Assembly: GCA_017623315.1 (NCBI GenBank)
Contig: JAGAPJ010000031.1
Coordinates: 1 to 38,899, forward strand
From: Clostridia bacterium
GTDB taxonomy: Bacteria > Bacillota > Clostridia > Oscillospirales > Acutalibacteraceae
DNA length: 38,899 bases
Direction of reading: 5' to 3'
In this document: one piece after another, positions 21,993-30,906 of the stretch
How the letters are laid out: each line of letters begins with the position of its first letter
Numbering within the stretch: the first letter of the stretch is position 1
Program-made: the position numbers and the translations under genes
Notes under the pieces: model-generated
Databases searched by the model: none
Told to the model about the DNA's origin: nothing
The model's input: only the letters and a program-made list of their open reading frames with translations

Positions 21993-22187
21993 ATGGATGT
22001 TGATTTTATTTTTAAAATTGCCGCTATCGGCATTATTGTTACAGTTTTAAATCAAGTACTTATACGTTCAGGGCGTGAAGAACAGGCAATGCTTACCACA
22101 CTTGCGGGTCTTGTTGTGGTGCTTTTAATGGTAGTAAATGCCGTTGCCGAGCTTTTTACAACCGTTAAAGATTTATTCGGGCTATAA
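21993..22187 (+). CDS. spoIIIAC: Stage III sporulation protein AC
   Basis: A 64-residue protein with two membrane helices (FIFKIAAIGIIVTVLNQVLI and AMLTTLAGLVVVLLMVVNAV) and the conserved RSGREEQA loop between them. SpoIIIAC works with AD in the mother-cell membrane. ATG at 21993 has AGGTGAATTAA. Family length. Confidence 0.92.
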   Translation: MDVDFIFKIAAIGIIVTVLNQVLIRSGREEQAMLTTLAGLVVVLLMVVNAVAELFTTVKDLFGL

Positions 22188-22188
22188 A

Positions 22189-22575
22189 ATGGAAATTTTT
22201 AAAATTTTAGTCGCTTTAATTATTGCTGCGGTGTTCGGTGTGCTTTTAAGGCAATACCGCCCCGACCTTTCGCTGCTGCTTATAACTATAACGGCAGTTA
22301 TAGCACTTGTAATTATTTTAAATGCATTAACCAAGCCATTGGATATACTGGAACAAAAGCTAACTGCCCACGGTATTGAGCTTTCATATTTTAAAATTGC
22401 CTTAAAAGCCCTTGGCATAGGCTACGTTACAAGCTTTTGCGCCGACATTTGCAGGGATGCAGGGCAAAGCACCCTTGCCTCCCTTTCCGAAATTGCGGGA
22501 AAGTGCGGTATTTTTATACTGTCACTTCCACTTGTTTTTAACATTATTGATTTAGCTTTAGGATTTATAAAATGA
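22189..22575 (+). CDS. spoIIIAD: Stage III sporulation protein AD
   Basis: A 128-residue membrane protein with about three helices, starting MEIFKILVALIIAAVFGVLL and containing YFKIALKALGIGYVTSFCADICRDAGQ, the family's most conserved stretch. ATG at 22189 lies one base after the spoIIIAC stop; the longer frame from 22138 overlaps spoIIIAC and is rejected. Overlaps spoIIIAE by ATGA. Confidence 0.92.
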   Translation: MEIFKILVALIIAAVFGVLLRQYRPDLSLLLITITAVIALVIILNALTKPLDILEQKLTAHGIELSYFKIALKALGIGYVTSFCADICRDAGQSTLASLSEIAGKCGIFILSLPLVFNIIDLALGFIK

Positions 22576-23687
22576 TTAAAAAGCTTGTTTTAATAACCAT
22601 AATAACGCTATGCCTTATAATGCCGATTTCGGCCGAGGAAACCGACGTTTATAAAGAACAGCTTGACGCTTCGGGCATAGATGAGCTCCAAAACCAAATA
22701 CCCGACAGCGCAAAGGATTTTTTGGATGATTTTTCGGTGGACCTTGGAGACAGCAACTGGGTAAATACCATAAACGGTGAAGCTGCAATAAAGCATATTA
22801 TCGGCTTTATTAAGAGCGGTGCTAAATCCCCCTTTAAAACCTTTGGAATTATTTTAGCCCTTATAATTTTAAGCACCGTAATTACAACTGCTGTTAAGGA
22901 TAATATGACCGAAACGGTTACATTCGCCACCGTTTTAGCGGTTGGCGCAGCACTATTAACCCCTGTTTATACCCTTATTACCGCCGCAGTTGATGCGCTT
23001 TACGGGTGCGCAGCTTTTATGACCGCCTTTATACCGATTTTTGCGGGTATTATTGCCGCAAGCGGTAAACCCATAACCTCTGCTTCAATGAGTGGAGTTT
23101 TACTGCTTGCCACCAATTTTGTTGCCTTTATTGCCAACAGTGCAGTTATTCCACTTATGAGTGGGCATTTATCCTTAAGTGTTGCGGCATCGGTATCACC
23201 CCTTATTCAAAACACAAATTTGGCGGGTACGGTAAAAAAGCTTTCCCTTTGGGTAATGAGCTTTATTTCAACATTATTCATAGGTATTTTAAGCATACAA
23301 ACCGCTGTTAATTCCTCGGCGGACAGCCTGTCACTTCGCACTGCAAAATTTATTGTAGGCTCGACTGTACCAGTTGCGGGCGGTGTTTTGTCCGAAGCAC
23401 TTTCCACCGTTACCGCCTCCCTCACCCTTTTAAAATCAAGCGTTGGTATTTGGGGCGTGCTTATTTGTGCGCTAGCTTTTTTACCCATTATAGCCGAGCT
23501 TTTAATTTGGCGGTTTGGGCTATGGGGACTTTCATTTATAAGCGACACGCTAAACGTACCAAAAATATCTACGCTTTTAAAAAGTGTGGATTCAGTCTTA
23601 TCGGTTTTAGTTGGTATTGTGCTGCTTTCGGCGGCTTTGTTTATAATTTCCCTTACAGTTGTTATTATAGGTGGTAAAGGCGCATGA
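22572..23687 (+). CDS. spoIIIAE: Stage III sporulation protein AE
   Basis: A 371-residue polytopic protein with a cleavable-looking signal segment (LVLITIITLCLIMPISAEE, about 4-22), a soluble part to about residue 80 and some seven helices after. SpoIIIAE is the large membrane component of the SpoIIIA complex. The ATG overlaps the spoIIIAD stop as ATGA, so translation is coupled. Confidence 0.92.
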   Translation: MIKKLVLITIITLCLIMPISAEETDVYKEQLDASGIDELQNQIPDSAKDFLDDFSVDLGDSNWVNTINGEAAIKHIIGFIKSGAKSPFKTFGIILALIILSTVITTAVKDNMTETVTFATVLAVGAALLTPVYTLITAAVDALYGCAAFMTAFIPIFAGIIAASGKPITSASMSGVLLLATNFVAFIANSAVIPLMSGHLSLSVAASVSPLIQNTNLAGTVKKLSLWVMSFISTLFIGILSIQTAVNSSADSLSLRTAKFIVGSTVPVAGGVLSEALSTVTASLTLLKSSVGIWGVLICALAFLPIIAELLIWRFGLWGLSFISDTLNVPKISTLLKSVDSVLSVLVGIVLLSAALFIISLTVVIIGGKGA

Positions 23688-24112
23688 CACGTTTAAGTGA
23701 TTTTTTTATTACCTTTTGTGTATCAGCAGTTTTTATTGGCGCACTTCTTATAATTTGTCCAAACGGGCAAATGTCAAAATCGGTTAAATACGTTTTAAGC
23801 CTTGCTTTCACCTTACTTATAATTTCATCGGCTTTAAAAATTGATTTTGATTTTAATTTAAAACCCGATACCGAAGCAATAAATTCGCACACCGAAGCGC
23901 TTGATATAAAATCCGCCGAATACGTTTACAGCCATTGCCTTAAAGCCGCAAATATTGAATTTTCAAAAATTTCGGTTTTGACTAATAAAACCGAAGACGA
24001 GCGCATAGTTATTAGTAAGGTTTTAATTTTTTCGAAAGAAGACAAAAATAAAATTTTATCAGCCCTTAGTGTAGTGGCGCAAAATTTCGAGGTTGAAATT
24101 ATAAATGAATGA
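23684..24112 (+). CDS. spoIIIAF: Stage III sporulation protein AF
   Basis: A 142-residue protein with two N-terminal helices (ITFCVSAVFIGALLIICP and YVLSLAFTLLIISSAL) and a soluble C-terminal ring-building-like domain. Shorter than the Bacillus protein (about 206), which is common in clostridia. The ATG overlaps the spoIIIAE stop as ATGA. Confidence 0.85.
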   Translation: MTRLSDFFITFCVSAVFIGALLIICPNGQMSKSVKYVLSLAFTLLIISSALKIDFDFNLKPDTEAINSHTEALDIKSAEYVYSHCLKAANIEFSKISVLTNKTEDERIVISKVLIFSKEDKNKILSALSVVAQNFEVEIINE

Positions 24113-24638
24113 CTTAATTAAAAAATATTTAGAAAAACTTAAAAACCCACGCGTTTTAATTATTATTGGTGTAATTGGTATTGCGCTGATTTTTCTTTCA
24201 TCCTTTATTGACCAAAATCCAAAAGCGAAAACAAGCGCGGAAGAATTCAGTACCGAAGAGTATAAAGAAAGCCTTGAAAAAGACGTCGCAAAGCTTGTAA
24301 AAAGCATTTCAGGCAGTCGCAGGGTTACGGTGGTTATAACCCTTGAAAGCGGTATGAATTATCAATATGCCGACAATTTAGAGGAATCGAGTGACACCAA
24401 AAACGACAACCTAAACACCGCCGAAAAAAGTGAAACAAAGCAAAATTACATAACCGTTAAAAATGCCGACGGAAGCGAAACGGCAATTTTAATTTCAAAG
24501 CAAATGCCTGAAATTAGGGGCGTTGCTATTGTGTGCGAGGGCGGTGACAACGCCGCCTTAAACCAAAAAATTCAAAACGCCGTTATGTCGGCTTTGAATA
24601 TAACAAGTAAACGAGTATATATAGCAGGAGGAAACTAA
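24105..24638 (+). CDS. spoIIIAG: Stage III sporulation protein AG
   Basis: A 177-residue protein with one N-terminal helix (RVLIIIGVIGIALIFLSSFI, about 17-36) and an intermembrane domain with SISGSRRVTVVITLESG and PEIRGVAIVCEGG, the ring-building motif of SpoIIIAG, which forms a large ring in the space between mother cell and forespore. It overlaps spoIIIAF by 8 bases. Confidence 0.92.
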   Translation: MNDLIKKYLEKLKNPRVLIIIGVIGIALIFLSSFIDQNPKAKTSAEEFSTEEYKESLEKDVAKLVKSISGSRRVTVVITLESGMNYQYADNLEESSDTKNDNLNTAEKSETKQNYITVKNADGSETAILISKQMPEIRGVAIVCEGGDNAALNQKIQNAVMSALNITSKRVYIAGGN

Positions 24639-24639
24639 A

Positions 24640-25167
24640 ATGAAAAAAGGTAAGGTTTTTACTAAAGGTCAGGTTGTTGTGGGGGTAATGATAATTGCCC
24701 TTGCAGGCGCAATTTGGCTTAATACTAAATATTTACCCACAAGCACAAAATATTTAGGCGAATCAACCTATGTTGACAATAAAACCAACGGTGATGCCGT
24801 ACAGACCAACACTACACCCACCGACTATTTTACAACCGCCAAGACCGACCGTGAAAAAGTCCGAAAGGAAGCTTTGGAGGAGGTAGAAGAAATTTTAAAA
24901 AGTTCAAAGCTTACCGATAATGATAAAAAAACCGCTATGGCATCACTTGAAAAAATTACCAAAAACACCGCTAACGAGGTTAATATTGAAAACCTGTTAA
25001 AAGCCAAGGGCTTCCCGCAGGCACTAGCGGTTATTAGCGACGATGAAATTAACGTAATAGTAAAAAGCGACGGTCTCACCACCGCAAACACACTTCAAAT
25101 ACAGGATATTGTAACTAATCAGACCAAAATTTCGCTTTCAAAGATTAAAATTATTCCAATTAAGTAA
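24640..25167 (+). CDS. spoIIIAH: Stage III sporulation protein AH
   Basis: A 175-residue protein with one N-terminal helix (GQVVVGVMIIALAGAIWLN) and an EscJ/PrgK-like ring-building domain ending in DIVTNQTKISLSKIKIIPIK. SpoIIIAH binds SpoIIQ from the forespore. ATG at 24640 follows AGGAGGAAAC one base past the spoIIIAG stop. Last gene of the operon. Confidence 0.92.
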   Translation: MKKGKVFTKGQVVVGVMIIALAGAIWLNTKYLPTSTKYLGESTYVDNKTNGDAVQTNTTPTDYFTTAKTDREKVRKEALEEVEEILKSSKLTDNDKKTAMASLEKITKNTANEVNIENLLKAKGFPQALAVISDDEINVIVKSDGLTTANTLQIQDIVTNQTKISLSKIKIIPIK

Positions 25168-25175
25168 AAATTGTG

Positions 25176-25203
25176 TTGTGTTATGAAAAATTTGTGTTAT
25201 AAT
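25176..25203 (+). promoter_or_regulatory. Promoter of the Asp23 gene
   Basis: TTGTGT (25176-25181), 16 bases, TATAAT (25198-25203) with TGT extension. It allows expression independent of the sporulation operon. Confidence 0.6.
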
Positions 25204-25269
25204 AGGTATAAGGGCAAAGTTTTTATTGCCGACTTATCTCACAAGAAGTTTTATACGGAGGTTACACAA

Positions 25270-25626
25270 ATGGCAGATAATGCAACAAAACTTTCAATAA
25301 ATACAGAAGTACTTAGAAAAATGGCTGAAATTGCTACACTTGAAATTGACGGTGTGGCTTCTATTGCTAAAAAAAATTACGACCTTAAAGATGCCGTTAA
25401 GGCTAAAGGCCCAATGCAAGGCATTAAAATTGAAAGCGTAAACGGTGCACTTGAACTTGGCATTTTTATTACCGTTAAAAAGGACGCTAAAGTTAAAGAG
25501 GTTGCCGCAAAGGTGCAGGAAAACGTTAAGGACAAAATCCAAACAATGACCAACACTGCTGTTACCCGCGTTAACGTTGTTGTTGCTGATATTGCTTTTG
25601 ATAAAATAAGCACCGATGAAGAATAA
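25270..25626 (+). CDS. Asp23/Gls24 family envelope stress protein
   Basis: A 118-residue protein of the Asp23 (DUF322) family: INTEVLRKMAEIATLEIDGVASI (about 8-30), GIKIESVNGALELGIFITVKKDAKVKEVAAKVQENVKDKIQ and TRVNVVVADIAF at the end. In Bacillus the YqhY member lies in the same neighbourhood between spoIIIA and nusB; here accB/accC and nusB are missing. ATG at 25270 follows ACGGAGGTTA; the longer frame from 25171 would start in the promoter. Confidence 0.9.
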   Translation: MADNATKLSINTEVLRKMAEIATLEIDGVASIAKKNYDLKDAVKAKGPMQGIKIESVNGALELGIFITVKKDAKVKEVAAKVQENVKDKIQTMTNTAVTRVNVVVADIAFDKISTDEE

Positions 25627-25641
25627 TTTTTCATAAAAATT

Positions 25642-25675
25642 AAACGCTACACTTTTTAAGGTGTAGCGTTTTTGT
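25642..25675. terminator. Bidirectional terminator between the Asp23 gene and trkH
   Basis: An 11-bp stem AAACGCTACAC/GTGTAGCGTTT with T and A runs on both sides, between convergent genes. Confidence 0.85.
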
Positions 25676-25676
25676 T

Positions 25677-27131
25677 TTATGATTTTGCACGACGTTTTTT
25701 CCAAACCGAAGGCGAAAACAAAATAAGCATTGGGAATATTTCAAGTCTGCCAAGCAACATTGCAAACGAAAGTGCAATTTTTGAAATATATGAAAATATA
25801 CTGTAATTACCCATAGGTCCGACAAGCGAAAGACCGGGACCAACGTTATTAAAGCAAGCCGCTACCGCCGACAAGGTTGTTTCTAAATCAAACGGTTCAA
25901 ATAACACAATAAAGAAGATCACCGTAAAGCAAATGAAGTATACCGCAAAGTAAACCAAAACACCCATGATGGTATCATTTTCTACCTTTTTACCCTCAAA
26001 ACGTACCGCCTCGGTAGAACGGGGGTGTATAGTATGCTTTATGCTTGAAATGGCGCGTTTAAATAAAAGCACAATTCTTGAAACCTTTATACCGCCCGCA
26101 GTCGAGCCTGCACACGCACCAATAAACATTAATATAAATAAAATACCTTTTGAAAGGCTTGGCCATAAATTAAAATCAGTTGTTGCATAACCTGTGGTAG
26201 TCATAATTGATGACACTTGAAAAGCCGCATTGCGTAGCGCTTCGGCAAAGTTTTCGCACATACTGTAGGTATTGTAAGTAATAAGCGCCGTCGCACCCAC
26301 AAACAAACCTGCGTAAGACCACAATTCTTCACTTTTAATTGCTGAACGGATGCGTCCAACAAGCAAGAGATAATAAAGATTGAAGTTTATGCCAAAAAGC
26401 AACATAAATATAGTTATTACCCATTGAAGATATGAACTATAAGAAGCAATACTGTCATTTTTTATACCGAAACCACCCGTACCTGCTGTACCAAAGCTGT
26501 GCACTAGTGAGTCAAACAACGGCATACCACCGCAAAGCAAGAAAACAGCCTCGGTGATGGTTAAAACAATATAAATAAGGTAAAGCGCCTTTGTCATATC
26601 TCGCAACTTTGGTGTTAGCTTACCCACAGTAGGCCCCGGCATTTCAGCGCGAATAATATGAATTGACCGCCCCGAATCGGTTGGTAAAAGAGCAACCACA
26701 AGCACAAGTATACCCATACCACCAACCCAGTGAGTAAGACTTCGCCACATTGCAATACCCTTTGAAAGCCCTTCGACATTTGAAAGTATGGTAGCACCCG
26801 TTGTGGTGAAACCACTCACAGTTTCAAAAAGTGCATCTATATAATTAGGTATTTCACCGCTAATAAAAAACGGCAATGCCCCAACTGCCGACAAAAGCAC
26901 CCACGAAAGTGCAACAATTACAAAACCTTCCTTTGCAAAAAAGGTTTTATCACGCGGTTTATTAATTAAAGTTAATGCAAAGCCTAAAACCAAAGCCACA
27001 AAAATAGTTATTAAAAATGATAAAAAGCATTTTTCACCATATATAAGTGAAGTGATAAGCGGTATAAACATTATACCTGCCTGAAGCTTTAAAATTTGGC
27101 CAAGCATATAAAAGACCATTTTACGATTCAT
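25677..27131 (-). CDS. trkH: Potassium uptake membrane subunit TrkH
   Basis: A 484-residue channel-like subunit of the TrkH/TrkG/KtrB superfamily with four pore loops. The filter glycine regions are visible in ETVSGFTTTGATI, SFGTAGTGGFG, SSIMTTTGYAT and CFNNVGPGL; the WRSLTHWVGGMGILVL segment is typical of TrkH. It imports potassium across the cytoplasmic membrane, gated by TrkA. It lies 7 bases after trkA in the same operon. Confidence 0.93.
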   Translation of the reverse strand: MNRKMVFYMLGQILKLQAGIMFIPLITSLIYGEKCFLSFLITIFVALVLGFALTLINKPRDKTFFAKEGFVIVALSWVLLSAVGALPFFISGEIPNYIDALFETVSGFTTTGATILSNVEGLSKGIAMWRSLTHWVGGMGILVLVVALLPTDSGRSIHIIRAEMPGPTVGKLTPKLRDMTKALYLIYIVLTITEAVFLLCGGMPLFDSLVHSFGTAGTGGFGIKNDSIASYSSYLQWVITIFMLLFGINFNLYYLLLVGRIRSAIKSEELWSYAGLFVGATALITYNTYSMCENFAEALRNAAFQVSSIMTTTGYATTDFNLWPSLSKGILFILMFIGACAGSTAGGIKVSRIVLLFKRAISSIKHTIHPRSTEAVRFEGKKVENDTIMGVLVYFAVYFICFTVIFFIVLFEPFDLETTLSAVAACFNNVGPGLSLVGPMGNYSIFSYISKIALSFAMLLGRLEIFPMLILFSPSVWKKRRAKS

Positions 27132-27138
27132 AATTTTA

Positions 27139-28497
27139 TCACCTTATAATGTCTGACAAATTATTTATTCGTTGATTTGCGGCAAGAATTACGACCTTAT
27201 CGCCCGATAAAAGCACATCATCACCTGAAGGGATAATGGTTTTTCTGTCGCGTATAATGCCTGCAATTAATATATTTTCCTTAAGCTTTAACTGCTTAAA
27301 CGGAACATTCGAAAAATCAAGACCGCTTTTAACGACAAATTCCAAGGCTTCAACCTTATCATCCATCAATTTATAAAGGGTTTCCATACTGCTACCCTGT
27401 GAATTTTCAAGCGCACGGGCATAGCGAACAACTGTATTCGAAATGGTTTTGCGGGGAGATATAGTAGTATCAAGTCCCCAATGCTCAGCCAAAGGAATAA
27501 GCTCCTGCCTGTTTATTTTAGCAATAACCTTGGGCACCTTTTGTGAGGAAGCATAGGACGAAATCAAAATGTTAAGTTCATCAAGTTTGGTAAGCGCTAC
27601 TACCGCATCAACCGACGGCAAGCCTTCTTCAATTAAAACCTCTTGTGAAGAACCATCACCGCAAACAACCAAGGTTTTAGGTAAATCCTCAACCAATTCC
27701 TTGCATCTTTTAGGATCCTTTTCAATAATGGTAACCGTGTTACCAACCGATGACAAGCGCTTAGCAAGATAAACCGCGGTTTTACTGCCACCCAAAATCA
27801 TAACCTTTTTAGCAGATGATTGCTTAATACCCATTTCGCTAAAAAGACGCAAAACTTCAGAGGATGAAGCTGTAACACCGATTTTATCCCCTGCCATAAG
27901 GGTAAAATCACCGTGTGGAATATATGCTTCCTCGCCGCGCTTTACGGCACAAATAAGGAATTTTGCTTTAAATTTATTACGAAGCTCGTAGATTTTAAGC
28001 CCGTCTAAAACCGAATCTTCCTTTATTTTAAATTCAACAATTTCAAAATTTCGTACCGAAAAATTTTCAATTTTATCGGCATTAGGCAGCTTTAAAAGGT
28101 TAAAAAGTTCATGCGCCGCCATAAGCTCAGGATTAATAATAAGCGAAATTTCAAGTTGTTGACGCATAAAATTTAAACTTTTATCGTTATACTCGGGGTT
28201 TCTAACACGCGCAACAGTATTTTCTACACCCATACGCTTTGCTAAAAAACAGGTAAGCATATTAATTTCGTCCGATGAGGTGGTGGAAATTATCAAATCG
28301 TTATTTTTAACATTTGCTTCCTGCAAAATATCACTGTCAGCACCATTACCGCAAACACCGATAACGTCATATATATTGGTTAATTTTTGTATTACTTCGG
28401 GGTTAGTATCAATAGCGGTAACATCATGGCCTTCACTAACTAAACTCGCAAGAATTGTTGTACCAATTTTACCGCAACCGTTTACAATGATTTTCAT
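27139..28497 (-). CDS. trkA: Trk potassium regulator TrkA (two RCK units)
   Basis: A 452-residue cytoplasmic regulator with two TrkA-N/TrkA-C units. The first NAD-binding loop is GCGKIGTTI (8-16), ending at Asp about 30; the second is GGSKTAVYLA at about 235-244. Each is followed by a TrkA-C domain (about 140-220 and 370-452). It gates TrkH in response to nucleotide. ATG at 28497 has AAAGGGAGAAT. First gene of a two-gene operon. Confidence 0.94.
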   Translation of the reverse strand: MKIIVNGCGKIGTTILASLVSEGHDVTAIDTNPEVIQKLTNIYDVIGVCGNGADSDILQEANVKNNDLIISTTSSDEINMLTCFLAKRMGVENTVARVRNPEYNDKSLNFMRQQLEISLIINPELMAAHELFNLLKLPNADKIENFSVRNFEIVEFKIKEDSVLDGLKIYELRNKFKAKFLICAVKRGEEAYIPHGDFTLMAGDKIGVTASSSEVLRLFSEMGIKQSSAKKVMILGGSKTAVYLAKRLSSVGNTVTIIEKDPKRCKELVEDLPKTLVVCGDGSSQEVLIEEGLPSVDAVVALTKLDELNILISSYASSQKVPKVIAKINRQELIPLAEHWGLDTTISPRKTISNTVVRYARALENSQGSSMETLYKLMDDKVEALEFVVKSGLDFSNVPFKQLKLKENILIAGIIRDRKTIIPSGDDVLLSGDKVVILAANQRINNLSDIIR

Positions 28498-28529
28498 ACC
28501 ATTCTCCCTTTAAATGAAAGTATATTGCT

Positions 28530-28558
28530 ATTTTAACATTTTTCAATACATAATACAA
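28530..28558 (-). promoter_or_regulatory. Promoter of trkA-trkH
   Basis: On the minus strand TTGTAT (28553-28558), 17 bases, TAAAAT (28530-28535). Confidence 0.6.
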
Positions 28559-28573
28559 TATTTTTTTATTTTA

Positions 28574-28602
28574 TTGAATTTATAAACGGTTTATTGTATA
28601 AT
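28574..28602 (+). promoter_or_regulatory. Promoter of ktrB-ktrA
   Basis: TTGAAT (28574-28579), 17 bases, TATAAT (28597-28602). Back to back with the trkA promoter. Confidence 0.7.
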
Positions 28603-28657
28603 AAGGCTATACTTAAATTACGGGGGTGATGTTATCAAACGCAAAGGAATAAACCAC

Positions 28658-29968
28658 TTGCAGATTATTGCACTTGGCTATTTTTTAATTGTGTTCGTAG
28701 GCACAGTTCTTTTAATGTTACCCCTTTCAACTGCAAGCGGTAAATCCCCCACCCTTTTAACCGCATTATTTACTTCGGTCTCGGCATCTTGTGTTACAGG
28801 TCTTGTTGCACAAAATACCGCAACCTATTGGTCGTTGTTCGGTCAAATAGTTATTTTAGTGCTTATCCAACTCGGCGGTTTGGGTTATATGACAATTGCC
28901 ACCTTCTTTTACCGTTTGGTAATTCACAAACGTGGTCTTCGCGAAAAGGTTATGATGGCTGAAACCATTAACACCACACGACTTAATAATTTTTCAAGCC
29001 TTGTTAAAAAAATTATTCTCGGCACACTTATGTTTGAAGGTATAGGCGCGGCGCTTTTATCTATAAGCTTTATTAATCACTTTGGTGTGGCAAAAGGCAT
29101 TTATTTTGCGGTTTTCCATTCGATTTCCGCCTTTTGTAACGCGGGGTTTGACCTTTTGGGTGAAAATACACACTTCGTTTCGCTAATGGATTTCAGCGGG
29201 GATTATATTGTAATTTTAACAATTTCCGCCCTAATAATCATCGGTAGCCTTGGCTTCTTGGTATGGGACGATATAACAGTCAAACGCTTTAGCCTTAAAA
29301 AACTTAATTTGCATAGCAAAATTGTTATTTTAACATCGGTTTTGCTTTTGGGCGTTGGTGCGGTGCTTTTCTTTATTTTTGAATATAATAATCTTTTAAA
29401 AGATATGCCCTTTGGGCAAAAACTTTTAAACGCATTTTTTGCATCGGTTACACCGCGCACTGCAGGCTTTAACAGCATTGATATGGCAACCCTTTCACAG
29501 TCTTCGGTATTGCTTACCGTTTTTCTTATGTTTATCGGTGGCAGCTCTGGCTCGACCGCGGGCGGTGTTAAAACTACTTCGATATTCGTTATTATTGCAT
29601 TTGCATTTTCCACCATTCGTGGTAATGACGAGGTTGCGGTTTTTGGCAAAACTATTAAGACTGAATTTCTTAAAAAAGCAATTTTAATTATTACAATTAA
29701 CCTGACGCTTATCATTTGTGCAACCCTTATTATTTGCGGTGTTGATAGTATTTCATTGGCAGACGCTTTACTTGAAACCGTTTCAGCAATGAGCACCGTT
29801 GGTTTAACAGCAGGTATCACTACCTCGCTTTCAGCCGTTTCAAAAATTGCGCTTATGTTATTAATGTTTTGCGGTAGAGTTGGCAGCGTTTCATTTGCAA
29901 GTGCACTATTTGAAAAACGCGTTAATCCACCTATTTCCTACCCTGCGGAAGCAATAACTGTTGGTTAA
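28658..29968 (+). CDS. ktrB: Potassium uptake membrane subunit KtrB
   Basis: A 436-residue KtrB/TrkH-superfamily channel subunit, starting directly at helix 1 (QIIALGYFLIVFVGTVLLMLPLS). Pore-loop glycines appear in TSVSASCVTGL, HSISAFCNAGFD, SVTPRTAGFNS and SAMSTVGLTAG, the KtrB pattern. The start is placed at TTG 28658 with AAAGGA 9 bases before it. The frame continues upstream for about 10 codons that read like a normal KtrB N-terminus (KRKGINH) but contain no ATG, GTG or TTG, so a non-standard start is possible. It partners the KtrA gene 15 bases downstream. Confidence 0.9.
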   Translation: MQIIALGYFLIVFVGTVLLMLPLSTASGKSPTLLTALFTSVSASCVTGLVAQNTATYWSLFGQIVILVLIQLGGLGYMTIATFFYRLVIHKRGLREKVMMAETINTTRLNNFSSLVKKIILGTLMFEGIGAALLSISFINHFGVAKGIYFAVFHSISAFCNAGFDLLGENTHFVSLMDFSGDYIVILTISALIIIGSLGFLVWDDITVKRFSLKKLNLHSKIVILTSVLLLGVGAVLFFIFEYNNLLKDMPFGQKLLNAFFASVTPRTAGFNSIDMATLSQSSVLLTVFLMFIGGSSGSTAGGVKTTSIFVIIAFAFSTIRGNDEVAVFGKTIKTEFLKKAILIITINLTLIICATLIICGVDSISLADALLETVSAMSTVGLTAGITTSLSAVSKIALMLLMFCGRVGSVSFASALFEKRVNPPISYPAEAITVG

Positions 29969-29983
29969 TTAAAGGAGAAAATT

Positions 29984-30634
29984 ATGAAATCATTTTTAAT
30001 TATTGGTATGGGCTCACTTGGTCACCACTTGGTTGCCGAGCTTGATAAACAAAGCTGTGAAATTATGGCAGTTGATATGAACGAAGCAAAGCTTGAAGGC
30101 TTAAAAGCCACCTTTAAAAATGTTGTTTCAACCCCCGTTTGTGACTGTACAAACCGCGCAGTTTTACAGGGTCTTGGTGTTGAGGATTTTGACGTTTGCT
30201 TTGTTTGTATAGAGGATTATTTTCAAGCCTGTCTTGAAATTACCGACCTGCTTAAAGAACTTGGCGCCAAAAAGGTTTACAGCACCGCCAACCGCGATAT
30301 TGAAGAAAAATTCTTACTTCGCAGTGGGGCTGACCGTATAATCTACCCCGAACGTGATATTTGCCGTAAAATTGCTGGGGTTGAATGCTCGCAGAACGTG
30401 TTTGATTATATAAACCTTGCCGACAATTATTCTATTTTTGAAATTTCGGCGCCTAAAAAGTGGTATGGTAAAAACGTTATCGAGCTTGACATTCGCAACA
30501 AATATAACCTAAATATTATTGCTTACAAGAGCAATGACAAAATTGTTCCTTTCAGTGCAAATTATATTTTTAAAGAAGATGAACACCTTTTGGTGCTTGG
30601 GTCTAACGAGGCTTTAAAAAAGATAACAAAATAG
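29984..30634 (+). CDS. ktrA: Potassium uptake regulator KtrA
   Basis: A 216-residue single RCK protein: the NAD/ATP-binding loop GMGSLGHHL at 7-15, with the acidic end of beta 2 (VDMNEAKL) at about 30-37, and a TrkA-C domain at about 135-216. KtrA rings gate KtrB. ATG at 29984 has AAAGGAGAAA. Second gene of the operon. Confidence 0.93.
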   Translation: MKSFLIIGMGSLGHHLVAELDKQSCEIMAVDMNEAKLEGLKATFKNVVSTPVCDCTNRAVLQGLGVEDFDVCFVCIEDYFQACLEITDLLKELGAKKVYSTANRDIEEKFLLRSGADRIIYPERDICRKIAGVECSQNVFDYINLADNYSIFEISAPKKWYGKNVIELDIRNKYNLNIIAYKSNDKIVPFSANYIFKEDEHLLVLGSNEALKKITK

Positions 30635-30636
30635 CA

Positions 30637-30675
30637 AAAAGCATCTTCCATTTCCGTGATGTTCTTAACGGAGAA
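30637..30675. repeat. Left copy of an inverted repeat flanking the BlaI/BlaR1 island
   Basis: AAAAGCATCTTCC (30637-30649), GATGTT (30658-30663) and TTAACGGAGAA (30665-30675) occur in inverted orientation at 33323-33363. It begins 3 bases after the ktrA stop and can fold as a GCATC/GATGT hairpin, so it may also act as a terminator. Confidence 0.6.
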
Positions 30676-30691
30676 TTGGTGGGTGGTATGT

Positions 30692-30728
30692 AACCGGAAG
30701 GTGTAAAACCTTTCGGTTATTACTTTTT
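30692..30728 (+). terminator. Hairpin with T run
   Basis: An 11-bp stem AACCGGAAGGT/ACCTTTCGGTT with one G-T pair and a downstream CTTTTT. It could terminate ktrA read-through, or minus-strand transcripts of the island. Confidence 0.5.
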
Positions 30729-30867
30729 ATGCGGTTTTTGCTATGGGTTGAGCGAGAACTTCGATTGCGGGGATGCCTTCCTGTTCGGGAAGTCGGAAGG
30801 CGTAGTGTATGCGGATGGGGTTGCCTGACATTCGGAAGTATTTCTCGAACTTCTCGTACACCTCTAG
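30727..30867 (-). pseudogene. C-terminal remnant of an unidentified gene
   Basis: On the minus strand a frame of 46 codons reads LEVYEKFEKYFRMSGNPIRI and continues to PAIEVLAQPIAKTA before a stop at 30727-30729. It looks like the tail of a real protein (balanced composition, no rare codons), but no start or N-terminal part is present; the frame meets a stop about 40 bases upstream. It is probably debris of a mobile-element gene. A different frame over the same bases, read as Arg/Pro-rich, is a shadow. Confidence 0.4.
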
Positions 30868-30906
30868 GCATAAACAAAGGCACCGCCGAAGCGATGCCCT
30901 TTCCCA

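Noticed and set aside
29203..29820. 205-codon minus-strand frame inside ktrB
   Set aside because: It is a codon-bias shadow of ktrB; Ile/Val/Pro-rich and without a start signal.
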